Part shown: positions 11,194-21,956 of the stretch, piece by piece
Layout of the letters: each line of letters begins with the position of its first letter
Numbering within the stretch: the first letter of the stretch is position 1
Assembly (NCBI RefSeq): GCF_963583255.1
Contig: NC_084807.1
Span: forward strand, 28,160,381 to 28,224,380
DNA: 64,000 bases
Source of the DNA: Pyrus communis
Lineage: Eukaryota > Streptophyta > Magnoliopsida > Rosales > Rosaceae
Direction of reading: 5' to 3'
Notes under the pieces: model-generated
Told to the model about the DNA's origin: nothing
The model's input: only the letters and a program-made list of their open reading frames with translations
Databases searched by the model: none
Made by a program: the position numbers and the translations under genes

Positions 11194-14100
11194 TTATCTC
11201 ACCGGACTTTTTCTTTCGCAGATTTAAGGAAGAAAACTGAAATGTGAAGTTCTTTGAGACGAATGCGTGACGTGAGAGCGCGCTTTGCCACGCGGGGTAT
11301 ATTAAACGACGCGTCGTTTCACTTGTGAAACCGTTGTGACTAGGACCATGAGCCGACGGCACCAAGTAGGAGGTCGTTTTGCTCCCTTTTCTATGATCTT
11401 TTAGGCTAAATTGCACAAATCATCCATGTACATTAAAGGGTGGATGAGTAGGCTCATATTTTTTAGCTCCTTCCTCATTGGAAAGTTATTTTCTAGCTAC
11501 TGGCTTCTGACATTAGCACTTGGACTTTGAGTGCTACAAACTTTCATCTACTGCATCTTACAAGACAGACAATACTGCTATTTAGATCACATTACTGATT
11601 ACTTTTCTAATACAGATAAATCCTAATTATAAAGGTAGGCCTCCCTTTATAAGAGAGGTCATCAGTTAACCCTAAACCCTGAAACCCTGAACTCTAAACA
11701 CTAAATTGTATACAAATAACAACATTCACATAGACAAACTTCGATAATCTATCTACATAAGTTACAAACACATACAGGAGGAAGTACCTTTCAAGGAATA
11801 TATACAAACGGCAATGACAACATAAAAAAACGACATTGATTGCTACAAATAGATGGTTTTTTCTTAACAATCATAAACCAAACATGTGGTTGTTTGAACC
11901 ACAGATGGCAGCACTAAACTGTCTTGTATTCAAGTCACTCCCATCCAGAGCAGAACCAAACCGATCAAGCCATTGAGTAGGGCTCGGACTATCACTCTCC
12001 TCCACCCACTCCGACGTCATGTCAATGTCGTCGAATTGAATAGGATGGGCTTCCAAAGCTTTCGTTCTCGTATGTCGATTTAGGGTTTTCTTCTTTATCC
12101 TCTTATTTCTCGACTTTTTGTTTTTAATTTTTATTTGTTACCTTTTTGGGTTTATTTGACGATATATCGCCGGTCAAGCTGTGTCATTCTAAGATGTGAT
12201 GGATTTGAGGACAAGACATGTTCGAGATTAAGCAAAGGAACGAATTCATCTTCTTATCATTCACACTCAAATTCAGAGAATTGAGATGACACTCCAAAGA
12301 CTAAGAAATTTCATTCTTGATGAAAATGACAAGTACTTTGCAAATTAGCATCTGAGAACTTCTATACACAAAATTTTGAACATAACGAACATGAGGACAC
12401 TTATTGACTACGAGGAGCGTCAAAACCGAAGAGGAACTAACAACAAACCAATTAACGTCCATACCAACATGAATTTTGTGCGCAGCACCATCGGCAAAAA
12501 TATCAAGTCTAACAAAGTAGATCCAGGAAGAGCCAATAACACACTGACACAAAATTAAAACACTCATGAAAAAAAATCTCACAAATAACCTCACTAAGAA
12601 AATACTTACTGATAAAAATACTAAGACGAAAAATAAATATGCAATAATCCATGGAAGATAAAGGAGGAATGCTAGAAAAATGGGGAAAGGGTTGTCACCG
12701 ACTATGAAGTTTTTAGATTTAAGATTTGGTACGAAGATGAAATAGGTTTTTTCTTTCCCCACCGAAACATATAGGATTCCCCATTTTTTGTGGAATATAA
12801 AATGGATGAATCTCATGCATTACTTATTCACATGATGAATAATAATCTCGTTTGACATGGTGACAAAAACAAGTAATATCAATAAAATTTTAAAGTAAAA
12901 AATGTAAATTAGATCAGTTAGTTAAGATAACGTGTTTGTCTATTTGTATCAAAATTCAAATTGTTTTCCTTAAATTAAAGTAAATTAGAATACCATCTTG
13001 TAAGAATAAGAAAAATCTTTTTAAAATAAAAGATAAATAGCAGTCACGATAAATAGACACATTTTAAAATGAAAGTTTTGGGGGACATTGACAACGGTTG
13101 GTGGCCAATTTGATAGTAACCTTTGGATGAATGGCTCTGATTGGTTCCAGTACACTCGTGAGCTCTCCATCTGAAGGCCCACGTTGGTTGTCCTTCCGCA
13201 CGTGGCAACATCTCGTAGAGCACTGTCACAGCCCCTACAAAGCCAGCCGTCACCTTTTGATTGATGCCTCCGTCGGCTTAACGGCTCTAACCTAACAGCA
13301 ATTTTCGCGCCACTTTCGGTGGGTGCGTGAAATTTCCAATGGCTTACGGAGGTTTGGTGACCAATGCTAAAATGACTAAATTGTTCTTGCCACTTCAACA
13401 CAATTACCGACTCTCTTAACTACATGTGTTAATGATTAATTACGAGGAAACTTAATATAAGTCTAATTTTTTTAGCTAATAGTAGGAATAGTCCAATTTA
13501 TTAAAATAAGTTCAATTCCTTAAATTTAATTATTTTATTATCAATAATTATCTATTCAATGATAAGATTTATTATAAAAATCAAATTTCTTCCTAATTAT
13601 CTCTTTGATTATTTCCTTTTATTTTTATTATTTATTATTTCCTGTTCTTCCTCCTTCTTTAAACCCCATTTATAGATTTTATTTTTAATTTTTATAATCC
13701 ACCTATATCACAGGTTAATTATTTTTATGTATCTATATGACAGATCCTTTTTTATAATCAACGTGTCACAAATTAATGTGTCTTGCTTGTAGGTATATTA
13801 TGTTTTTTCCTACCTTTTAGTTAGGTTTCATATCTCGCTTACAGGTATAATATATACTCATATATTTGTTACTTGAGTTAAGGTAGAATGTTTTGTAGAT
13901 AATTTATGTTAGTATATTAGTTTTTGTTGTTGTAAGATATTAATTAGATTTTTTGGAGTTGAAAAATGCATAATATTAGAAGATTTTTAATTGATTTTTA
14001 ATATTTTTAAAAAATATAAAATGAGTATAAAAGAAATAAAAACATGTAATTAGATAATTGGACTCACTCCTAAAAACCATCTATGTTTTTGGACCTAGAT

Positions 14101-15149
14101 CTAAAAGCCTCTAAATTCAAACTAGTTTAATTTCTCCTGACGAAAAGAAAAATATAAAAAAAGAAAGTTGAATTTCAAGATTCGCGAATCAATATCAAAG
14201 TTTCCAAATCCTCTTTCAAAGATTCTCCCTAAGAATCTCTACCTCTATTGCTCTTCTCTTCTTTATTTTCCTTAACATGGAGAAATCAAACCCTGATTTG
14301 AGTTTACCCAAATCGTGCCCTCATGGGTCTTACTAACATAGTTGAAAATACTAAATAGTCTATGCCACGTTAGCACAATTAATGACTGTTTTAACTTATT
14401 TGATGGAATAGGATAAAATGGGACAATAATAAAGAGTACAGTGTTAAAGTGAGACAATATAAAGTGTAAGGGATAAAATGCGACATGAAGGAAGAGTACA
14501 TATGGTAAAGTGAGTCAATATAAAATGTAGAGACTAAAATGAAATTTGATGAAGAGTACCGATGTCATAGCTAAAAATAAGACTTTAAATTATTGATGAC
14601 CTAGGCATTGAATTTAACAATAAAAAGCTGACTGCTCCATCTATGAATAACAATTGAAAATGTAACTAACAATACCAACTTCAAAATCCTACGAATTTAT
14701 GAATAATCACACAAACGCATAAGGAAGTACCTAATCCATTTGGACCATTGCCCCTTCATTGTCATTTGCAAATCTCTCGTTAGAGAAATAACCTACAAGT
14801 AATGGGATTATCTGGTGCACATTAATACGTATTAAGTACGAACACTAATAACTCACTCATCAGATACTATAAAACTTTTAAAATGGAGACACACTACTTA
14901 ATCAGCCAAATTGAGTGGTTCACGTAGTCTTTATTTAAAAGGATTCTCAAATTTTTGTAAAAGTAAGGACTAGTTATACATCGAACTTTTACGATCCAAA
15001 TGGTCTTCATTCCTAGATCTTGCTTGGAACTATCAATTCAATCCGAGCTCATTTACTCATTTGATTATCATGAAGAAATTTCAACGTTATTTTTTAATGA
15101 AAACGATAGATGATTCTCATTCATAAACATAGATCATTATCGAAGCCAA
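11194..15149. other. Intergenic, UBA promoter then repeat-rich DNA
   Basis: The first few hundred bases are the UBA gene promoter. Around 11640-11710 short CCCTAAACCCTGAA-like motifs occur. A coding-like scrap lies at 11871-12100 (separate entry). 12911-12980 resembles a degenerate tRNA-derived SINE (AGATCAGTTAGTTAAGA). 13080-13380 is less AT-rich with CCAAT and CACGTG-like words but no identifiable gene. 13440-15100 is very AT-rich and featureless. Confidence 0.5.
11871..12110 (-). pseudogene. Unrecognised coding-like remnant
   Basis: A minus-strand open frame reads from a lysine/arginine-rich start region (KKKTLNRHTRTKALEAHP, near 12100-12040) through QFDDIDMTSEWVEESD and WLDRFGSALDGSDLNTRQF to a stop at 11871-11873. 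There is no ATG at its start, no clear splice context and no family I recognise. Amino-acid composition and codon texture look genuine compared with the surrounding AT-rich DNA, so it may be a last exon of a decayed or transposon-borne gene. Function unknown. Confidence 0.3.
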
Positions 15150-15524
15150 TCATGGATGGGGAGTATCCTCAATGAGGATGTCAAGGATCAAATTCGGTGG
15201 CGAATCCATCCAACTACATTCATGAACAACTGTAAGACCGTATCTAGCTAGTTGGTGAGCAACCTCAATGGTTTGGTGCGCAAGAATGGGAAAAAGAAGC
15301 CTCATTGATCGTAGAAAACAATGCCTTGATGTCCTTAATAATCTGACCAACTGGGGAAAGTTTAGTCGAGGTGTCCTTCAGTGCTTCTATAATCTGAAGT
15401 GAATCAGATTCAAAGATAATATTTTGAAATCTCATTGATCTCGCCCAAACCAAAGCCGAACGAATCGTCATTGCCTTCGTCTGAAGGGGGAGAAGATGTC
15501 TATGAAATTACTAGCTTTTGTTGC

Positions 15525-16976
15525 TGATGAGTCCATATTATATCATATATTTTACCCTAATCTTAATATTAATTTATTGGTTATTTTGGTAGAATTTTGA
15601 TATTTTGTTATATCTTTCCAATGTAGGACATTTGACTTCATTTGGAGCAAAAATATCCAAACAGATGAATTTTAGAGTGATTCTAATTGGAGGATGTTCG
15701 TGAGTCTTTCAAAATGATTGTAGCAAAATTCCAGATTTTTCTACCAAGCCGTTTGACCGTGACAATGAAATTAAGGCCCAGCGCGCAGCTTTCCCAAATT
15801 GACGTTTATGGACGTTTTGAGTATTTTGGAGGTCAATATGGCATATTTTGAGAAAGATTCCTCTGATGATTTGTAGGTGACGTCTTCAGCTTTCAAAAGA
15901 GACCTTTTGGGACCAAATCAGAGTTGATTTGCTTGGTCAAAATTGTGATTTTCTGAGAACTCTGAATTCTAGTTCAAATAGGAAACCTTTTATTTTCTGT
16001 TTTATCATTTAATTATATTTCCTAGTTTTATTCTAAAACCTTTTCAAGGTAGGGTTTTATTTTCTAGTAGTATAAATAAGACTTTTTAGCCATTAAAAGA
16101 GGGGGAACATACGTGGAGAATTTATCTAAGCTTTGACGCTTTGTATTTTCAAGGTGTTTTCTATCCGTGTTTTTAATAGTATTTTGTTTTATGATTGTTC
16201 GTAACTAATTTTCGTTTGCTAGGGCGATGCCTTGAGCCTTAGCATGAATATGTAGTTTTTATTTAATTGCTTGTGATTATACATGCATACTTTGAATTAT
16301 TAATCACTGTACTTTAAACTGTCTTAGTATTTTAATGTTTAGCTACCATGAGGATGTTTAGATAAGTAATCGGATGCAATTCGGTTGGAATGCCACCGAG
16401 GAATTGAGTATTGCTTCTTGGGATTGATAGTTGTAATTTCACCTAGGACGAATGCCACGTCTTAGGGGTTGCATGGTTTTTCAAAGTGTTTTGACAAAGC
16501 GTAATGAGTCATGCATGTTTATATTTGATCTGAATGCCACAGACGGATTGCATGTTTGATTTACGTTATAACTTGAATGCCACAAGTAGAATATGCATAA
16601 AGAAAACCTAACCTTCAAAGTTGCATGGGTAATTCATAAGTAATTGGTAAATCTACATAGGATTGTTAAGGGAACGACAGAACCCTAGGTTTTTACAATT
16701 TGGTTTTCAAAACTCTTTTCTTTTGTTTTCTTTACTTTGCTAATTTCTTTAATCATTTTAATTAAATTCGTTTTTATTATTTTTAATTCAAAATCAACTT
16801 TTTTCAATCTTTGTTTTCAAATAACTAATTAAGATTTGGTATTTACATATATTATTCATTCAATCCCTGCGAAAAACGACATTACTTGAGCCGTTTATAC
16901 TACAACTATCTTGTTCTCTTGCAAGTATTTTTGAGTGCTTTTATCCCTACTTTTGTAGGTGGTAAAATTTTTATAA
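15525..16976 (+). mobile_element. Solo-LTR-like element (Ty3/gypsy-type) in the LINE remnant
   Basis: Starts TGATGAGTCCATATTATATC. It is flanked by GTTGC on both sides (15520-15524 and 16977-16981). Near its 3' end is the stretch CAATCCCTGCGAAAAACGAC followed by TATACTACAAC, which I associate with gypsy-like LTRs of Rosaceae. A TATA-like AGTATAAATAAG occurs at about 16068-16080. The apparent end (TTTTTATAA) lacks the canonical CA, so the right border may be off by a few bases. No coding domain and no second LTR is present, consistent with a solo LTR. Confidence 0.65.
16388..16583 (+). repeat. Four GAATGCCAC repeats inside the LTR-like element
   Basis: The 9-mer GAATGCCAC starts at 16388, 16450, 16532 and 16575. 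Most copies are followed within about 15 bases by sequence partly complementary to what precedes them, so small hairpins are possible. Irregular spacing (62, 82 and 43 bases) argues against a simple tandem array. Confidence 0.8.
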
Positions 16977-17025
16977 GTTGCCACAAAACTCCCGCCAGTG
17001 TCCTCACAATCAGCCCAAAGTAGTG

Positions 17026-18683
17026 TTCGTCATTTTTTTTAACTCAATTAGATGCTTCAACTATTTTCGATTGACTAATATTTTACAAGAATAATTTATA
17101 AAATGCAACCTTAAAAATAAATAGTTAGATAAAGAACCAATTGTCATTATGAAGAGTGGCTTAACCTCTTATAATCCTATACAAGGTCTCTCATTCCATC
17201 AACGTGGGATTCATTCTCAAACGCTCAGTCATGTATGAGAAATTTTCAAGCTAAAAAAATGAACAACACAAACAGGGTGACGTGGAGTGTGTGTTGATGT
17301 TGGGCTTCATACGTGAAACAACATGTTCTGATATTACGAATAAGTTGAGGTTCCACTATAAAACCAGTTGGCAATATAAAGAATCGGGCAACTACTTTAG
17401 TTCCTCACCAACGTGAAACTTTATCCTAACATTCTCACATTCCAATGTTTAATATCCATCACATATAAAAATAAAAATAAAGAAACTAATGGAACAAATT
17501 GTTTTTATGTGGCATGAAAATGGTGATGTGCACGCACAGATTGATAATTGGAATTAGGATTTAGCAGCATTTTGACTATCTATTTAGCAAATTCGATTAC
17601 TTGAGTTGTTGTCCATCTACACATCATTACCTCGCACGAAAAGTGACAACAAATATTCCCCAAACTTTGAAATTTAAAAAATAGGAAAAATACAAATTTC
17701 TTTTTGGTACGCAATTAGAAGTTTGAACAAAACGATAAGATAGAAAACTACAAGAACCTAGTTGTTAGTTTCATCATGGCTAGAAGAAAAAAAAAATAGT
17801 AGAGAAATATTGATGGAATTCTCTCAAAAGTCAGGATTCTTTTCGAACTTTTTATCACTTTATATTTTTAGTATAACGTTTTATAATATAGGCACACTGT
17901 AAAAAGAAAATTAGCTGGTGTTTTCACAACGTAAGTTTACACTTTCAAAGGTCGAAAAGACTTACAAAAGTATTTCAGCCCCTTCTCAAAATCACAAGAT
18001 GCTGAAGTGGCAGGATAGGGACCCGTAGGTTTAAGTTAAAGGGATGCTCGTATCATATTCTTGCTAAAAAGAAAAACCAAATCCTTTATTTGATATCTAT
18101 TCATCCACGCTTCCAATCTTTATAGAGAAAGGCTAACTGCTTACCATCGTGTGATTTATAGCCCAAGAATCAAATTTAAAATGTACCATGAGAAATACGG
18201 GCTTAAAATTCATTTCCAACCACTGAATCACCGATGACCGTTCGTTTGCATGTTTAAATTAGATAGAATCGTTATTTGTGTCACAAAAATAAACATTTTT
18301 TTATAATTTTTTATGGTCGCAATTTATTAAAAAATTGTTAATGATATACTAACTTTTACGCACATAATATTTAAATGACGGTCTATGACGAACAAAATTC
18401 TTATTCTAATACATGTACAATTAAAATACGTTAACCACAAATGAATAAACAAAACAATACGACGCAAGATGAAGTTGACGCGCAAATATTTTCTCCATAA
18501 AATATGCCTAAAAATAAATAACAAATTCTCGAGCACACTAACTGCACCACCAGCGTTAGGCAAAATTAACCAAACACTAATTAACTAATAACATTTAGCT
18601 TCGTCTTCGGCTTCCCTTATCGTCTTCGTCTCTCGGTCTCCTCCAAAATCCACATTTCCACATGAATCCTCCTCTTCGCCCGC
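17026..18683. other. Intergenic, with a dispersed repeat at 17150-17460
   Basis: 17150-17460 contains a repeat with the blocks CTCTCATTCCATCAACGTGG, GACGTGGAGTGTGTGTTGAT, GAGGTTCCACTATAAAACCA, also seen in shuffled or decayed form at 31320-31790. The rest is AT-rich intergenic DNA leading into the promoter of the LRR kinase gene. A 78-codon minus-strand ORF at 18327-18563 shows no domain. Confidence 0.5.
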
Positions 18684-18690
18684 TATAAAA
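18684..18690 (+). promoter_or_regulatory. Probable TATA box of the LRR kinase gene
   Basis: TATAAAA within CGCTATAAAATAAAG. The likely transcript start is about 30 bases downstream. The leader then contains an intron (donor near 19049, acceptor near 19374 after a poly-T tract) before the ATG at 19438. Confidence 0.6.
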
Positions 18691-18793
18691 TAAAGCAGTA
18701 ATCTTTCCCCATTGGCTCTTCCTTTTCTTCTCCACCAATAAACAATCATGATTATTTTACTCATGGCTTCCTAACCTCCCTCTGCATGTGGCC

Positions 18794-19036
18794 ATGCTGC
18801 TCTCCCAAGCAAAACCCAGCTCATCATCTATCTCCATCACCATCATAACTTCGCCACCATCACCATCATTGCGCCCCACCTGTTTGCGGATTTATCCCAA
18901 TGGAACTGTCTCTGAAACCCCAGCAATTCGTCTTGTGCTCCCAAACGACCCAGTTCTGAAAGTTGGGTTTTGCTGCAGGGAGCAAGAAGGGGAGATTTCA
19001 AGAGTTGGGTTTGTTTTTGCCATGTTTATGGTGTGA
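18794..19036 (+). CDS. Upstream ORF in the LRR kinase leader
   Basis: An 80-codon ORF lies entirely within the first leader exon (MLLSQAKPSSSSISITIITS ... stop TGA at 19034-19036), just before the leader intron donor. Translation from its ATG would precede the main start codon. There is no recognised domain. It could dampen translation of the kinase or be fortuitous. Confidence 0.3.
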   Translation: MLLSQAKPSSSSISITIITSPPSPSLRPTCLRIYPNGTVSETPAIRLVLPNDPVLKVGFCCREQEGEISRVGFVFAMFMV

Positions 19037-19437
19037 TCTGAAGCAAAAAGTAAGTTTTTTTGTGCTGATTTTATGTGAAAGTGATGGGAATTAATAAAAT
19101 AATTAGTGGGATTTTCTTGGCGGCCTAACAAAGTAGGTGGAAATTAGGAATATATGTGCTTTTCACCTCCTCCTAATTCAAAGTTTCAGACTTACTAGAA
19201 GTCTAGAACTGCTTTTTTTGACTGGAGCTCCAAATTTAAGGATTTGGGATTTAAATTGTCATACATTGATGCATTTTACAATTTTCGCTCTACGTTTTAT
19301 GATCATAGCAAAATACATTTACTAATGTTTCTATTGAGTTTCTGATTCTGTTATTGTGATTTTTTTTTTTTTAGTCCAAATTCAAGGTGTAGTTGTGACC
19401 AAGACTGCAGAAGCAGTTTGTGTTTGGATTGCTTGAG

Positions 19438-21451
19438 ATGATGGGGAAAAGATTAGAGCTTTTGGTGGTTTTGTTCATTGGGGCAATTTTCTTGCATGTC
19501 ACTGCGGACCCAGTTGAAGATAAGCAAGCTTTGTTGGATTTCATTAACAATATTTCTCACTCGCGCTCTATCAAATGGAATGAGAATTCTTCTGTTTGCG
19601 AAACCTGGAACGGCGTGATCTGTAGCAAAGATCAGTCCAGAGTTATAGAGCTTCATTTGCCTGGAGCTGCCTTGCTTGGTCCAATCCCACCGAACACTCT
19701 CAGCCGCCTTTCGGCGCTTCTGGTTCTAAGTCTAAGGTTGAATAGCTTGACAGGTCCATTCCCTTCTGATTTTTCCAAACTCGAAAACTTGTCTTCCCTT
19801 TATCTTCAATCCAATAACTTCTCTGGCCCTTTGCCTCTAGATTTTTCGGTTTGGAAGAATCTTACCGTCATGAATCTGTCAAACAATGCATTTAGTGGGA
19901 ATATCCCTTCCTCGATTTCAAGTTTGACTCACCTCACAGTTCTGAATCTTGCTAACAATTCGCTTTCGGGTGAAATTCCTGACCTCAATGTTCCTAGTTT
20001 AGAACAGCTTGATTTGGCTAACAATAACCTCTCAGGGATTGTTCCTCAATCTCTTCAAAGATTTCCAAGTGGGGCCTTTTCAGGCAACAGTTTGGCGTCA
20101 GCCCTTCCTCCAGCTCTTCCTGTTGAACCACCTAATTCTCAACCAAGAAAGAAAACGAGAATCAGTCAGCCTGCAATACTAGGTATTGTGATCGGCGGAT
20201 GTGTTCTGGGTTTCGTTCTAATTGCTTTTTTTATGCTCGTTTGCTGCCACAATAAAGAAGGCGAAAATGGGAAAGTTGAAAAACCAGAGAAGAAAGAACT
20301 CTTTTCAAAGAAAGGGGTTTCTGAGAAGCAAAATAAGGATAACAAGCTTTCCTTCTTTGAGGGTTCTAATCTTGCATTTGATCTGGACGATTTGTTGAGG
20401 GCGTCTGCTGAGGTTCTTGGCAAGGGAACGTTCGGGACAACATATAAGGCTGCTTTGGAAGATGCAACCAATGCAACCACTGTTGTGGTGAAGAGGTTGA
20501 AGGAAGTGAGTGTGGGAAAGAAGGAGTTTGAGCAGCAAATGGAGATTGTGGGGAGTATCAAGCATGAGAATGTAGCCGCACTAAGGGCGTATTACTATTC
20601 GAAAGATGAGAAGCTTGTTGTGTATGATTACTATGAGCAGGGAAGCGCCTCTTCGATGTTACATGGTATGTAAGCACTTCTCTGTACTTTTTCGATTCAT
20701 TTCATCAGATAGTTTTTAGTTATATTCACCGGAAACAATTAGAACACAACTAATTTCTTAATGTTTATGCATCTTTAATCTTGCAGCTAAAAGAGGAGAG
20801 GGCAGGATTCCGCTTGACTGGGAGACTCGACTCAAAATAACAATTGGCGCGGCAAGAGGCATAGCTCATATCCACATACAGAATGCTGGGAAACTTGTCC
20901 ATGGAAACATAAAGGCCTCAAACATCTTCCTCAACTCTCAAGGATACGGTTGTGTGTGCGATGTTGGTTTGCCACCACTGATGAGTCCAATGCCCCCACC
21001 AGCAGTGCGTACAGGAGGATACCGAGCCCCAGAAGTGACAGACACCCGCAAGTCTACCCCTGCATCCGATGTCTACAGCTTTGGGGTCCTAATACTCGAG
21101 CTTCTCACCGGTAAAAGCCCCATACACACATCAGGCGGGGAAGAAGTTGTTCACTTGGTGAGGTGGGTGAACTCTGTGGTCAGAGAGGAATGGACAGCAG
21201 AAGTGTTTGATGTAGAGCTTCTAAAGTATCCCAACATAGAGGAGGAAATGGTAGAGATGTTACAAATAGGAATGTCTTGCGTCACAAGAATGCCGGAGCA
21301 ACGACCAAAGATGCAGGATGTGGTGAAAAGGATGGAGGAAATTCGTCAAGTAAACACCGGAACTCGACCATCATCAGGAATATCGACTCCAATCTTAAAT
21401 ACGCCGCCTCCTCCATCGGAGATAACAGGACCTTCCTCTGTAACCCAGTGA
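19438..21451 (+). CDS. LRR receptor-like protein, probable pseudokinase (LRR-III class, At5g53320-like)
   Basis: Plasma-membrane receptor-like protein. Two coding exons (19438-20665, 20787-21451; 1893 nt, 630 aa). Layout: signal peptide ([20 protein letters not shown]), LRRNT-type cap with a Cys pair ([10 protein letters not shown], 53-62), about five leucine-rich repeats (70-205), Pro-rich spacer, membrane span (about 246-270), juxtamembrane Lys/Glu-rich stretch, then a kinase-like domain: [11 protein letters not shown] glycine loop (328-338), VVVKRLKE with the ATP-site Lys (352). The catalytic loop HRD is replaced by HGN (HGNIKASN, 448-455), and the DFG motif is replaced by DVG. Loss of the catalytic Asp indicates little or no phosphotransfer. 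This is a regular feature of LRR-III kinases, so a scaffold or co-receptor role is likely. Ligand unknown. Start: first ATG of a tandem ATGATG giving a good signal peptide. Confidence 0.93.
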
Positions 21452-21956
21452 AATACTTTTGCAGTTCGTAGTTAAGATATAATTTTATATCTTTCAATTG
21501 AAATTCATTCGGATTTGGGTTGTAGTTCTATGTGAATCATATGCTTCATTGATCATTAATAATCACTCTGCCTCCGTGTGAAGAACTATAGGTTGTGGTT
21601 TCACATCGGTTAGAGTTTTGGTGTCGAAGAATTCAATTATATAACCTGTTTTTTCAGTCAATTTTCCGACTCAACACATCTCGGTCTTCAAATTTACCGA
21701 TCCCCATAGCCGAAGCAAAATCTGGTTCGACCTGAATTGCTGATTAACGAGAACGGAACAGGAGACCTGCACTAAAGGCAAATGTCTGCAATTGCAAACA
21801 GTTTTAGATGGATTTTCGGAATCTACATACAATGTCAATTCGATGATTTCATACATCCATATAAAACTGGTTTTAAGTCTGAAACAAATTACACGTATCT
21901 TTCTTTGGTATAAGAATCACACTGAAATGAGATGAGATCAAAAGACAATGCTGTCC
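21452..21956. other. Convergent spacer between LRR kinase and TH1 gene
   Basis: Only 505 bases separate the two stop codons. This DNA must carry both 3'UTRs (AATAAT-type signals near 21558-21564 on the plus strand). No additional gene seen. Confidence 0.6.

Larger units (their letters stand above)
15150..17025 (-). pseudogene. LINE-type RNase H domain remnant, split by an LTR insertion
   Basis: Minus-strand frames encode a retroelement RNase H-like domain: GGSFVA-TKASNFIDIFSPLQ at the upstream side (16982-17025 plus 15480-15524), then AMTIRSALVWARSMRFQNII, FESDSLQIIEAL (15265-15471), and in a shifted frame IEVAHQLARYGLTV (15150-15350). The ESDS and VAHQLAR motifs are the signature of this domain in plant non-LTR elements. 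At least two frameshifts occur, and the 1.45-kb element at 15525-16976 interrupts the domain. Removing that element plus one GTTGC copy rejoins the domain. No reverse transcriptase part remains. Confidence 0.7.

Noticed and set aside
12301..12816. 171-codon minus-strand ORF with hydrophobic segments
   Set aside because: The hydrophobicity comes from AT-rich DNA (Phe/Leu/Val codons); no family, no supporting splice or promoter structure.
13021..13401. 126-codon minus-strand ORF in a less AT-rich island
   Set aside because: No recognised motif, overlapping equally long frames, and no ATG context. The island may be an old promoter or transposon fragment.
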